DNA of 64,000 nt from Verrucomicrobiota bacterium (GTDB lineage Bacteria; Verrucomicrobiota; Kiritimatiellia; CAIQIC01; JAGNIJ01): NCBI GenBank assembly GCA_022710725.1, contig JAKLGK010000005.1:282347-346346 (forward strand), read 5' to 3'. The translations under genes and the position numbers were made by a program. Within the stretch, counting starts at the first letter, position 1. Every line of letters begins with the position of its first letter. Of this stretch, positions 37,833-48,611 are shown piece by piece. The notes beneath the pieces are model-generated. The model saw only the letters and a program-made list of their open reading frames with translations. It was not told where the DNA came from and made no database searches.

Positions 37833-39506
37833 CTATTTTTCCTTCTGGATCGCCGCCGCGCCGCCGAGGTCGCCCAGCCGGGCCTTCTCCAGGTCGGTCC
37901 AGAGCGTGCCCGGCCCGGAGTGCAGGATGTTGACCTGCACCTGCGGGTTCAGGCTCTGGGCGAATTCCCACAGGGAGAAGCCGGACGGGTCGCCGAACGC
38001 GTCGGCCTTGAGCTCGAAGCCCTTCGCCTTCTCGCCCTCGACGAGCTCGATCACCTTGGCCTCCACGCCGCCCAGCTTGCGCGTGCGGTCGGCCCGGACC
38101 TGCGCGGTCTGCCGCTCGATGTCGGCGACCTGCTTGAGCGTGTCGGCCTGGAGCATGGCGACCTGCTTCTCCTGGTCGGCCCGGATCTCGGCCTTGATCT
38201 TCTCCGTCTGCTGCGCGACCTGCTCGCGGGCCTGGTCGATCAGGCTCAACTGGGTGTTCAACTCGGCCTGCTTCTTGGCCGTGTTCTGCTTCTCCTGGTT
38301 GGTCAGGTCCTGCTCGACGGCGATGCTGGCCTGCTGGATGGGGTCGAGGATCTGCATCGGCACGTTGACGTGCCGGATCAGGGCGTTGTGCACCACGATC
38401 TTGCGCTCGACGAGCGACCGGGCGAGGGACTCGGTCAGGTCGCTCTGGAATTTCTCGCGGCCCTCGCCGACGATGAAGTCCTTGGCCCGGTAGGCCGAGC
38501 CCTTCAGCCGGGAGACGGAGAGGATCTGCGGCATGATGATCTTGTCCACCACCGCGGGGAGGTCGCCGTAGCTGCGGAAGATGGAGGCGATCAGGTCGGG
38601 CTGCAGCTCGAACTCGACGGTCATGTCGAGGCTGATCTCGAAGCCGTCGCGCGACGGGAACTCGACGAACTGGTTGATGCTCAACGCGGCCGTGTAATCG
38701 GGCATCTTCTGCTGGACGAGCCGCCCCTCGAACATGGGCGCCGGGACGGCCTCCTGGGCGCGCTCCCGTTTCGCGTACGAGATCCGCTTGTCCTTCTGCT
38801 CGTCCAGGACCTGCCGCTGGAGCTGCTCCATCGCGACGTTCTGGCTGGCGATCTGGGTCTTGGTGATCACCTCGCCGCCGGCCTTGCCGATCAGCGAGAC
38901 CTGGTTGACGCCGATCTCCAGCACGTCGGTCTTGAGGGCCTTGGGGTTGATGTAGTAGAGGCCGGGCTGGAGGATGTCCTTGCGGATGCCCTTCTGGCCG
39001 GCCTCGGCGAACTGGCCCGGCGGGGCCTGCTCGCCGGACAGCGACGTGATGACGCCGACGTAGCCGACGGGGATGCTGATGGCGTTGGCGATCTCCACCT
39101 GGTAGCCGTACGGGTTCAGGCGGTACTTGCCCGGACCGAGGACGCCGCGCCAGATGCCCTTCTGGCCGGGCTCGGCCAGGAACTCGTCCTGCGGAAGGTC
39201 GTCGCCGACCTTCGACGTGACCACGCCGACCTTGCCGGGCGGGATCACGATGACCGGCTTGATCACCCGCTCGTACAGCCACGGGTTCAGGAAATGACGG
39301 CCCTCGCCGAGGACCGCCTCCTGGACGCCCTTCTGGCCGGGCTTGGCGAGGATCTGTCCGGGCGGCAGCGGGTCGCCGATCTTGGCGATGATCACCGCCA
39401 TCTCGTCCGCCTCGACGTAGAAGCGGCAGAAGCCCCACTGCCAGAGGAGCCAGGCGCCGAGGACGACGAGAACGAGGACGAGAACGAGAACGAGGGAGGA
39501 TTTCAT
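37833..39506 (-). CDS. SPFH/band-7 protein with triplicated N-terminal module, paralogue A
   Basis: A 557-residue membrane protein. A leader helix (LVLVLVLVLVVLGAWLLW) is followed by three modules of about 57 residues (35-91, 92-148, 149-205), each with a GVxTS-type strand, PGQKG or AGQKG and a PGxYxxNP turn. An SPFH domain (about 230-400) and a long charged coiled coil (about 400-520, rich in QAREQVAQQTEKIKAEI-type heptads) complete it. SPFH proteins oligomerise into rings that corral membrane proteases or lipids. It starts with an AGGAGG site and overlaps its paralogue by four bases, as HflK and HflC pair, though both are larger than those. Confidence 0.82.
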   Translation of the reverse strand: MKSSLVLVLVLVLVVLGAWLLWQWGFCRFYVEADEMAVIIAKIGDPLPPGQILAKPGQKGVQEAVLGEGRHFLNPWLYERVIKPVIVIPPGKVGVVTSKVGDDLPQDEFLAEPGQKGIWRGVLGPGKYRLNPYGYQVEIANAISIPVGYVGVITSLSGEQAPPGQFAEAGQKGIRKDILQPGLYYINPKALKTDVLEIGVNQVSLIGKAGGEVITKTQIASQNVAMEQLQRQVLDEQKDKRISYAKRERAQEAVPAPMFEGRLVQQKMPDYTAALSINQFVEFPSRDGFEISLDMTVEFELQPDLIASIFRSYGDLPAVVDKIIMPQILSVSRLKGSAYRAKDFIVGEGREKFQSDLTESLARSLVERKIVVHNALIRHVNVPMQILDPIQQASIAVEQDLTNQEKQNTAKKQAELNTQLSLIDQAREQVAQQTEKIKAEIRADQEKQVAMLQADTLKQVADIERQTAQVRADRTRKLGGVEAKVIELVEGEKAKGFELKADAFGDPSGFSLWEFAQSLNPQVQVNILHSGPGTLWTDLEKARLGDLGGAAAIQKEK

Positions 39507-41038
39507 TGGGACACCTCCTTCCCGTCGGGAAGGAAGGGGAGGAAGACGGCGCCCAGTCCGTCCTTCTGGTCTCCGGTCAGGATCGTCGCGATGCGGGGCG
39601 CAAGCTTGCGGTAGAGCGTGTAGCGGGCGAAGTTCATGCCCGTGCGGAAGGCCTTGACCTGGCCCCGGAGCACGCCGGCCTGCGCCTCGTTGTTCAGCTT
39701 GATCACGTCCCGCTCCGCCTCGGCCCCGGACAGGCGCGCCTGGACCTGGAAGTCCGCCGCTTCGTTCTCGACCTGGGCGACCTCGAGGTCCTTGCGCGCG
39801 GCGGTCAGGCGCACGGCCATGTCCTGCTGCGCGCGGATGACGGCGCGGATGCGGACCGTGTCGGCCTCGACCTTCAGCTTGTTCTGCTCCGCGAGCATCT
39901 CCTGGCGGCCCAGCTCGGCCTTGGACTTCGCCTGCTCGATCTGCTGGTCGAACTTCCGCGCGTTCTGGACGGCGACCTCGCGCTCGCGGATGACGCTGGC
40001 GATCTCGTCCGGAGGCTTGATGTTGCGGATCAGCACCGACTTGATCGCCACGCCCCAGTCCGCGCACTTGTCGCGCAGGTGGGCCTCGAGGTTGTCCTGG
40101 AACTGCTGGCGCGTCTCGCCGACGATGAAGTTGATGGCCGGGTGCTTGCTGCCCTCAATACGGCTGAAACCGCGGGCGCGCGGCAGGATGACCTTCTTCA
40201 GGATGTCGTCCATGTCGCCGACGCGATGCGTGATCAGCGCGGCCTTCTCCCGGATCACGGCATATTCCAGCGTGCCCTCGACGTTCACCGTGAAGCCGTC
40301 CACGGTCAGGAAGGTGATCGCATCGTCCCCGCTCATCTCGAACCGCTGGCTCTGGAGGTTCACCTCCGAGACGGCGAAGAGGTAGGGGTTGAGGTAATAC
40401 GTCCCGGGCTCGAGCACCTCGGGCACCACGCCCTTGAGCCCCGCGCCGACGAGGAACGTGTTGCGCTCCTCGGGCTTCAGTTCGCTGTTCAGCACGTCGC
40501 GCCCGGCGAGCGAGGTCACGACGCCGACCGAGCCGGGCCGGATGGAAATGGCGTCGAAGTGCTCCACGTCGTAGGCGTACGGGTTGATGCGGTATTTCCC
40601 GGGGCGCAGGACGTCGGCCAGGATGCCCTTGGTGCCCTCGCCGGCGACGATCTCGCCGGGCGGCAGGTCGGCCCCGTACAGGCGGGTCAGGACGCCGAGC
40701 TTGCCCGCCGGGATGTCGGTCATCGCCGCGATCTTCCAGCCCCACGAGTAGGGGTTGCGGAAGTAGCGCCCCTCCGGGAGGACCTCGAGCTGGATGCCCT
40801 TCTGGCCCGGCTCCAGCGCGAGGATCTGGCCCGAGGGCAGGTCCGCGCCGGTCTTGTGGATCAGGATCGCGATCTCGCCGGCTGCCGGCTCGATCCGCCA
40901 GAAGAACCAGATCCAGAGCGGCAGCGCGAGGACCAGGGCGATCACGAGCAGCGCGCCGCCGCCCGCGAACACGGGCAGCGCGGCGCCCCGCGGCTTGGGG
41001 CGGCCGTGAACGGGAACCGGGAACGAATCATCGCTCAT
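39503..41038 (-). CDS. SPFH/band-7 protein with triplicated N-terminal module, paralogue B
   Basis: A 511-residue protein with one membrane helix (LLVIALVLALPLWIWFFW, about 30-47), three modules like those of its neighbour (55-112, 113-169, 170-229, for example YGADLPPGEIV, GTKGILADVLRPGKYRINPY in broken form), an SPFH domain with VDGFTVNVEGTLEYAVI, and a coiled coil (QIEQAKSKAELGRQEMLAEQ). The two genes are adjacent, coupled (ATGA) and clearly homologous, so a hetero-oligomeric ring at the outer face of the inner membrane is likely. No partner protease is adjacent. Confidence 0.82.
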   Translation of the reverse strand: MSDDSFPVPVHGRPKPRGAALPVFAGGGALLVIALVLALPLWIWFFWRIEPAAGEIAILIHKTGADLPSGQILALEPGQKGIQLEVLPEGRYFRNPYSWGWKIAAMTDIPAGKLGVLTRLYGADLPPGEIVAGEGTKGILADVLRPGKYRINPYAYDVEHFDAISIRPGSVGVVTSLAGRDVLNSELKPEERNTFLVGAGLKGVVPEVLEPGTYYLNPYLFAVSEVNLQSQRFEMSGDDAITFLTVDGFTVNVEGTLEYAVIREKAALITHRVGDMDDILKKVILPRARGFSRIEGSKHPAINFIVGETRQQFQDNLEAHLRDKCADWGVAIKSVLIRNIKPPDEIASVIREREVAVQNARKFDQQIEQAKSKAELGRQEMLAEQNKLKVEADTVRIRAVIRAQQDMAVRLTAARKDLEVAQVENEAADFQVQARLSGAEAERDVIKLNNEAQAGVLRGQVKAFRTGMNFARYTLYRKLAPRIATILTGDQKDGLGAVFLPFLPDGKEVSQ

Positions 41039-41124
41039 GGTATCCTCCGTGATAGAGCGTACGGCGGGCAGTTTCCCACAGCGGCTTCGGAGGATGAAAG
41101 CTTTTTCGGGCCGGCGCCGCGGGC

Positions 41125-41760
41125 CTACGGCAGGGCGCGGGCCTTGACCCGGAACGCGGCCCCCGCGTCGGCGGGCGTCGTGGTGAATTCCAACTGCGCC
41201 GGCGCATCGCCTTTCTGGACAGCCGCGTCGGCGTCTTCAGTCCATGTCTTCAGATCCTCGGACTGCTCGACGACGGCGACGACGGGCCGCGGCGAATCGA
41301 GCTGGATCCCGCCGAGCAGCGTTCCGCCGGCCAGGTTCAGGCTGTCGATCTCGTTGCCGACGCCGGCGTACAGGTCGTCGTCATCCATGGCCAGGCCGAA
41401 AAAAGTGATCGCCGTGCTGGAAAGGTTGGAGATGGCCCATCCCCCCATCAGGCGGATGGGGGCCGGTGTTGCCGTGAGTTGTCCCGGGGAGGGGTTCGTG
41501 ATGTACATGTAGTATGCGCCGCTGATGCTGTCGATGCCGGAACCGGCCGTGTTGATTTTAAACAGAATCGAAACGGTCCTCGATGTGAATTGCATGTGGT
41601 CGAAGACCACCACTTTTCCGGCTGGAACGGTCAGCGTGCTGAAGGCGGCAACATCCCCGGCCGGATACAGCCTCTTTGCATACGGCACCACGGCGGCCCA
41701 GGTTCCGAACCCCATCAGAAACACCATGAAACACGCCACGCTCCTGATCCTTTTCTGCAT
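41125..41760 (-). CDS. Secreted protein of unknown function
   Basis: A 211-residue protein with a strong AAGGAGGG ribosome site and a signal peptide (VACFMVFLMGFGTWA). The mature part is beta-rich with VPAGKVVVFDHMQFTS, a YYMYITNPSPGQ strand and DDDDLYAG. Near the C-terminus VEQSEDLKTWTE resembles the short motif found in many PVC secreted proteins that ends large beta domains. No enzyme motif is seen and I assign no function. It lies 86 bases downstream of the SPFH pair on the same strand orientation but is upstream in transcription order, so may be its own unit. Confidence 0.6.
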   Translation of the reverse strand: MQKRIRSVACFMVFLMGFGTWAAVVPYAKRLYPAGDVAAFSTLTVPAGKVVVFDHMQFTSRTVSILFKINTAGSGIDSISGAYYMYITNPSPGQLTATPAPIRLMGGWAISNLSSTAITFFGLAMDDDDLYAGVGNEIDSLNLAGGTLLGGIQLDSPRPVVAVVEQSEDLKTWTEDADAAVQKGDAPAQLEFTTTPADAGAAFRVKARALP

Positions 41761-41901
41761 GACGCCCTCCTTGTGGTTCGAACAGCTGTCCCTGTGTGTA
41801 TTTTGGACCCCGGCGCTCCAAAAGGCAAGGACAAGCAGGGGCGCCGTTGACGGCCCGCCGGGGCCGCGTATAATGCCGCGCCATTTCCCGGAGACCCGAC
41901 G

Positions 41902-43632
41902 ATGAAACGACGCCCGCCCGCCTCGAAGCCGAAGGTCCGTGTGCCCGACTGGGCCGCCGACGCGATCTGGTACCAGGTCTTCCCCGAGCGCTTCCGCAGC
42001 GGCTGCCCGGCCAGCGACCCCCGGCCCGAGGACATGGACGCGAGGCCGGTTCCCGGCTGGAAGGTCTCGCCGTGGGGCATGGACTGGTACGCGCAGGCGG
42101 ACTGGGAGAAGGCGCGCGGCGAGTTCTACCGCTCCGTGTTCCACCGCCGGTTCGGCGGCGACCTCGTCGGGCTCCGCGAGAAACTGGACTACCTCCAGGA
42201 CCTCGGCGTCAACGCGATCTACCTGAATCCCATCTTCATGGCGCCGTCCCTGCACAAGTACGACGCCGCCTGCCTCCACCACGTCGACCCGACCTTCGGG
42301 CCCGACCGCGAAGGCGACCTGGCGTTGATCGCGGCGGCGAACGAGACGGAAGATCCAAGGACGTGGATCTGGACCGCGGCGGACCGCTATCTCGCAGACC
42401 TCGTCGCGGACGTGCACCGGCGCGGCATGCGGATCATCCTCGACGGCGTCTTCAACCACGTCGGCACGCACTTCTTCGGATTCCGCGACCTGGTGAAGAA
42501 CAAGCGGAACTCCCGGTACCGGGACTGGTTCCGCATCAAGGAATGGCGCGCCGACGGCACGTTCGACTACCAGGGCTGGTTCAACCACGCCGGGCTGCCC
42601 GAGTTGGCGCGGAGCAAGACCACGCTGGCCAAGCCCGTGCGCGACTACATCTTCGCCATCACGCGCCGCTGGATGGACCCGGACGGCGACGGCGACCCGG
42701 CCGACGGCGTGGACGGCTGGCGGCTGGACGTCGCCTTCTGTGTGCCGCACGGCTTCTGGAAAAGCTGGGCGCGGCACGTGAAGAAGATCAACCCCCAGGC
42801 CTATACGACCGGCGAGGTCGTCGGCTACGCGGACGAGTTCCTGCGGGGCGACGAATTCGACGCCGTGATGAACTACATGTGGCTCTACCCGACGCTCGGG
42901 TTCTTCTCGCCCTCGCCGGACGCGCTGCCGGCCTCCGAACTGCGCGCGAAGCTGGACGAGTTGTGGCGCCGGTATCCGCGGGCGGTGAACTACGCGCTCC
43001 AGAACCTGCTGGACTCGCACGACACCGGCCGCGTCCTGACGTTCCTGGAGAACGCCTGCCCGCCGTTCCGCGACTGGGACAGCTACTTCAATTATCCCAA
43101 GGCCCGCGAGAACCCGGGGCTGAAGACCACGCGGCCCGGGCCGAAGGCGATGGACGCCCTCCGGCAGATGATCGTGTTCCAGATGACCTGCCTCGGCGCG
43201 CCGATGCTCTACTACGGGACCGAGGTCGGCATGTGGGGCGCCAACGACCCCGACAACCGGCAGCCCATGCTCTGGGACGACATCGAGCACGCGCCGGAAA
43301 CGCGCACGCTGACCGGCCGGTGTCCGTCGAACCCGAGAAAGCCCGACCGGGACCTGTTCGCCTTTACTCGCCGGGCGATCGCCCTGCGGAAGGAGCGCCA
43401 CGTGCTGCGGCGCGGCCGGTTGCGTTGGTTGGACACCGGCAGCGAACGGTTGCTAGCCTTCGAGCGTTTCGACCGGAAGACCTCGATTCGCGTCGTGCTC
43501 AACGCGGGCGACGCGCCGGCGGAAATCCGGCTGGAGAAACCGGCGCGCGACCTGTGGACCGGGAAAACGGCGCGGCGGGGACGCTTGGCCCTGCCGCCGC
43601 GAGGCTGGGCCGTGCTGGAAATCCAAGGCTAG
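41902..43632 (+). CDS. Cytoplasmic GH13 alpha-glucan hydrolase (neopullulanase/maltogenic type)
   Basis: A 576-residue enzyme without signal peptide. The opening AADAIWYQVFPERF and the four GH13 regions place it with cyclomaltodextrinase/neopullulanase enzymes: IILDGVFNHVG, DGWRLDVAF with the nucleophile Asp, TTGEVVG with the acid Glu and LLDSHDTGR. YYGTEVGMWGANDPDNRQPM is the usual C-terminal active-site loop (marker only). It lacks the N-terminal carbohydrate-binding domain of dimeric members. It probably cuts maltodextrins imported from, or parallel to, the secreted GH13 at 7.8-12.8 kb and the nearby GlgX. Confidence 0.9.
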   Translation: MKRRPPASKPKVRVPDWAADAIWYQVFPERFRSGCPASDPRPEDMDARPVPGWKVSPWGMDWYAQADWEKARGEFYRSVFHRRFGGDLVGLREKLDYLQDLGVNAIYLNPIFMAPSLHKYDAACLHHVDPTFGPDREGDLALIAAANETEDPRTWIWTAADRYLADLVADVHRRGMRIILDGVFNHVGTHFFGFRDLVKNKRNSRYRDWFRIKEWRADGTFDYQGWFNHAGLPELARSKTTLAKPVRDYIFAITRRWMDPDGDGDPADGVDGWRLDVAFCVPHGFWKSWARHVKKINPQAYTTGEVVGYADEFLRGDEFDAVMNYMWLYPTLGFFSPSPDALPASELRAKLDELWRRYPRAVNYALQNLLDSHDTGRVLTFLENACPPFRDWDSYFNYPKARENPGLKTTRPGPKAMDALRQMIVFQMTCLGAPMLYYGTEVGMWGANDPDNRQPMLWDDIEHAPETRTLTGRCPSNPRKPDRDLFAFTRRAIALRKERHVLRRGRLRWLDTGSERLLAFERFDRKTSIRVVLNAGDAPAEIRLEKPARDLWTGKTARRGRLALPPRGWAVLEIQG

Positions 43633-43662
43633 GGCGACGCCTCCGGCGGAGCCGTCACGCCC
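43632..43662. terminator. Hairpin across the convergent stops of the GH13 and lipoprotein genes
   Basis: Nested stems GGGC/GCCC, GACG/CGTC and CTCC/GGAG around a GGC loop span the last base of the GH13 stop and the lipoprotein stop. No T run follows, so efficiency is uncertain. Confidence 0.35.
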
Positions 43663-44248
43663 CCGGCCCGTCAGGGCAGGCGCCAGTCACGATCCGGTAG
43701 TCGGACATCTTTTTTTTAGCGCGCTCAACCATCACGCCGAAGGAATTCGACTGCAGGCGGCCAGTCCAGGTCTCCGCGGTCTTCGGGTTCGTGTTGCGGG
43801 CGCCGTAGAGCCTCGCCCGGAACTCGGTGATGCCCGGGCGATCAAAGTAGTAGGTGCGGATTTCGACGCGCTGGGCGATCTGCTGGCCCGGCTCCAGGCA
43901 CACCAGTTCGCTGCGCTCGAGGTGTTCTTCCTCGCGAATTTCCTTGAGGAAATTATCGTGCACGCCGTTCGGGTAGATCCAGCTCACCAGCACCGTCGGC
44001 TGGCGGGGCAGCCACACGCGCTCTTCGCTCACGTTGCGGATGGCGACGTCCAGGTACAGCGGCTCGCCGATGGAGATCACCGGGGTGTCCGCCTTCAGCG
44101 CGATCTCGAGCGCGGGGTCTTGCTCGGCGTTATCCAGCCGCCCCTGCGTGGCGGGCTTGTAGCGCTCCGGCATGCTCGCGCACCCTGACCCAAAAAGGCC
44201 GGTCGTCACAATGACTGCCGCTATCGTTCGCGCGCGCATAAAACCCAT
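43655..44248 (-). CDS. Putative lipoprotein of unknown function
   Basis: A 197-residue protein with a lipoprotein signal (TIAAVIVTTGLFGSGC, cysteine of the lipobox near residue 23). The mature part reads as a beta sandwich: DTPVISIGEPLYLDVAIRN, VEIRTYYFDRPGITEFRARL (markers), a pattern typical of proteins with an intracellular-proteinase-inhibitor-like or CARDB-like fold. No function is assigned. Two ATG codons, 44248 and 44239, are both possible. It diverges from cutA; the gap (44249-44417) is A/T-rich. Confidence 0.65.
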   Translation of the reverse strand: MGFMRARTIAAVIVTTGLFGSGCASMPERYKPATQGRLDNAEQDPALEIALKADTPVISIGEPLYLDVAIRNVSEERVWLPRQPTVLVSWIYPNGVHDNFLKEIREEEHLERSELVCLEPGQQIAQRVEIRTYYFDRPGITEFRARLYGARNTNPKTAETWTGRLQSNSFGVMVERAKKKMSDYRIVTGACPDGPGA

Positions 44249-44417
44249 AAAATAATATGCAGCTTTCGTACCAGCGATCAATTCCGATGTGTAATTGATT
44301 TGTAATCCGTTTATCATAAATGGGATAAGATTTGCGGTTTCGATCCGGGACGGCCCGGTGTTGCCGCCTATTCTAAAAAATGATAGCGATGATCGGCAGG
44401 CAAAACGGGAGCGCTCC

Positions 44418-44750
44418 ATGAAGACGTGGATGATTTATTTCACGGCCGGGACGGCGGCGGAGGCGGGGAAGATCGGGCGCGCGCTGGTGCGGGATCGCCT
44501 GGCGGCGTGCGTGAACATCCTCGGACGTATCCGCTCGATCTACCGGTGGAAGGGCCGGGTGGAAGACGGGCGCGAAGTGGCGGCGCTGGCCAAGACCTCG
44601 GAGCCGCGCCTGCCCGCCGCGATCGCCGCGATCCGGAAACGCCACAGTTACGAAGTGCCCTGCATCGTCGCCTGGCCGTTGGAGCGGGGGCATGCGCCGT
44701 TCATGAAATGGATCGCGGATGAGACGGCGGTCCGAACGGACAGCCGATAG
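44418..44750 (+). CDS. cutA: CutA-family divalent-cation tolerance protein
   Basis: A 110-residue member of the CutA1 trimeric, P-II-like ferredoxin fold. Visible hallmarks are LAACVNIL, IYRWKGRVED and HSYEVPCIVAWP followed by the C-terminal helix with WI. The name comes from copper tolerance in E. coli, but the molecular role is not settled. The start at 44418 (MKTWMIYFTAG) matches the family; upstream codons in frame do not. It stands alone between the lipoprotein and glgX. Confidence 0.93.
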   Translation: MKTWMIYFTAGTAAEAGKIGRALVRDRLAACVNILGRIRSIYRWKGRVEDGREVAALAKTSEPRLPAAIAAIRKRHSYEVPCIVAWPLERGHAPFMKWIADETAVRTDSR

Positions 44751-44873
44751 TGCCGCGTGGTCGCGTGGACGAACGGTTGAACACAGGAAGGTGGCGCGGG
44801 CGTTCCGCGTACGGGCGGCCATCGCGACGGAGCGCGACGGCCACCCGATAGATTCCGCCGGGGAAGAGTCCGA

Positions 44874-46982
<2,109 letters not shown>

Positions 46983-47016
46983 GGATCGATGGCGCCGGGA
47001 CGGGGGTGGCGCGCAG

Positions 47017-47105
47017 CGCCGAACGTCCGACGCTCAGCCTCCAACGTCCAGCGTCCAAGGGTTGGATGCCGGTTGTTGGACGTTGGCTGTTGGACGTTGA
47101 AACCC
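47017..47105. repeat. Cluster of TTGGACGTTG-type repeats upstream of glgX
   Basis: Within about 90 bases the unit CCAACGTCCA occurs at 47041-47050 and its inverse TGGACGTTGG at 47077-47086, then TTGGACGTTG again at 47090-47099. Partial copies (GAACGTCC, GCGTCCAA, GTTGGATG) fill the rest. The block sits exactly in the gap between glgX and the DUF697-like gene. Confidence 0.75.
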
Positions 47106-47109
47106 GATT

Positions 47110-48354
47110 TCACCGCGGTCCCCGGAAGAGGTAGTACAGGCGCTGGCCGAAGGTGCGCAGGACCCGGCCCGCGCCGGTGCTGGCGTGCCGGACCCGGCGC
47201 CGCGTCACGCGGACGGCGGTCTGGCCCGCCTGGACGGCGCCGCGCGTCAGGTAGGTGCCGGCCTGCACGACGCCGGCGCCGACGGCGACGACGGGCTGCA
47301 CCACCAGCGTGTCGGCCATGCGGGCCGTCAGGTCCACGGCCGAGCCGATGCCGTGGGCGATCGAGTCCCAGAACCCGGGCTGGTCCGCCGCGCCGGGCTG
47401 GGCCCCGGAGCGGATCAGGCCCTTCAACTGCGGCAGGAGATCCTTCGTGAACAGGTCCCGGACGTCCGCCAGGAAGCCGGCCATGCGCTCGCCGAGCGAC
47501 CGGCGCTCCTCCTCGGCGTTCCAGCCGCGGAACGACATGCAGCGGTCCATGGCGGCGTGGCCGGTGATCGAGGTCATCAGTCCGGCGCCGAGGCCCTGCC
47601 CGATGCCTTCCACGACGCGGCCGACCAGCGGGACCTCGGACAGCAGGCTGGCGAACAGCTTGCGGGTCAGGCCCAGCGCGTTCACGGTGGCCACGGTGAC
47701 CAGGACATCCCGGAGGATGCGCCACGAGTCGCCGGGCGCGGGGCGGCCGTGGTAGAGGCGGACGATGCGGCCGGCCATCGCCAGGTTGCGGTAGGACACC
47801 ATGATCAGGTCGAGGGCCTGGTAGGGGCTCAAGGTCACGCCCATCATCACGTCGCGGACGCTGTGCCGCACCTCGGCGGAGGCCAGGGCGTTGAGTTCGG
47901 CCAGGGCCGGGAGCACCACCTGCTCCTCGGTCTTGAGGATCAGCCGGGCGAGGTCCTCGTTGAGCGGGTGGGCGCCCAGCACCTCGCGGATTTCGCCGGC
48001 GCCCTGCCGGAGAACCGATTGGCGGTCGGCGCCGAGATTCGGGTTGCGGGCCATGTGATTCAGGTAATCCACAAGGTATCGGCAGTATTTCCGCATGCGC
48101 ACGTGGTCCGGTTCCCGCCCGGTGACGCGGGGGGGCTGGGGGATGGGCGGGTGGCGGCGGAGCAGATAAAGGATGTACACCAGCACCGAGACCAGGATCA
48201 GGACGACGATCCAGGAGTAGATATCGGCAAACAGGGGTCGAATACGGTAGAGCAGGATGTAAAACCGCAGCAATTCCCCGGCGAAAAGCGCCACCAGGAT
48301 GGCCGCCAGGATGACGGCCAGCCGGACCATGAGCTTCAATACGGTGCTTATCAT
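47110..48354 (-). CDS. DUF697/YcjF-like membrane protein
   Basis: About 414 residues. Two N-terminal helices (LAVILAAILVALFAGELL; IVVLILVSVLVYILYLL) are followed by a cytoplasmic region with WRILRDVLVTVATVNALGLTRKLF, shown as marker, and GRVVEGIGQGLGAGLMTSITGHAAM. This resembles the DUF697 domain of YcjF/UPF0283 proteins that often lie beside GTPases; none is present here. The C-terminal third (RYGG-free, rich in VGAGVVQAGTYLTRG) is amphipathic. Start 48354 (ATG) is chosen; a GTG at 48396 would add 14 residues. The function is unknown. Confidence 0.6.
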   Translation of the reverse strand: MISTVLKLMVRLAVILAAILVALFAGELLRFYILLYRIRPLFADIYSWIVVLILVSVLVYILYLLRRHPPIPQPPRVTGREPDHVRMRKYCRYLVDYLNHMARNPNLGADRQSVLRQGAGEIREVLGAHPLNEDLARLILKTEEQVVLPALAELNALASAEVRHSVRDVMMGVTLSPYQALDLIMVSYRNLAMAGRIVRLYHGRPAPGDSWRILRDVLVTVATVNALGLTRKLFASLLSEVPLVGRVVEGIGQGLGAGLMTSITGHAAMDRCMSFRGWNAEEERRSLGERMAGFLADVRDLFTKDLLPQLKGLIRSGAQPGAADQPGFWDSIAHGIGSAVDLTARMADTLVVQPVVAVGAGVVQAGTYLTRGAVQAGQTAVRVTRRRVRHASTGAGRVLRTFGQRLYYLFRGPR

Positions 48355-48469
48355 GGCAGAACCGAAGGCGGAGACTAGGCCGAGACCGGCCGCCACTCAA
48401 GCCCATTCACAAGACCGCTTCTGCGCACTCGTTATTTCTTGACATTTGCATGGCGCAGCGTAATTGCCG

Positions 48470-48497
48470 TTGACGCCTGCGCGGGGCGGGTTACAGT
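48470..48497 (+). promoter_or_regulatory. Candidate sigma-70 promoter for phoH-pgpH-ybeY
   Basis: TTGACG at 48470-48475 and TACAGT at 48492-48497 are 16 bases apart. A second TTGACA occurs at 48439-48444 with a poorer downstream hexamer. The leader would be about 110 bases. Confidence 0.35.
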
Positions 48498-48533
48498 TAC
48501 GGCTTATTCATAGAAGGGGGAGGGGCGCACAAT

Positions 48534-48576
48534 CCCGGTCTGACATCGGGCCCCCGGATTTCGGACTCCGCGAAAT
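48534..48576 (+). promoter_or_regulatory. Two tandem hairpins in the phoH leader
   Basis: Stem 1 is CCCG/CGGG (48534-48550) and stem 2 is ATTTCG/CGAAAT with a seven-base loop (48558-48576). They lie between the candidate promoter and the AAAAGG ribosome site of phoH. No known riboswitch is recognised. Confidence 0.35.
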
Positions 48577-48611
48577 AATCACATCTAATTAATGATTAAA
48601 AGGTTGCGCTG

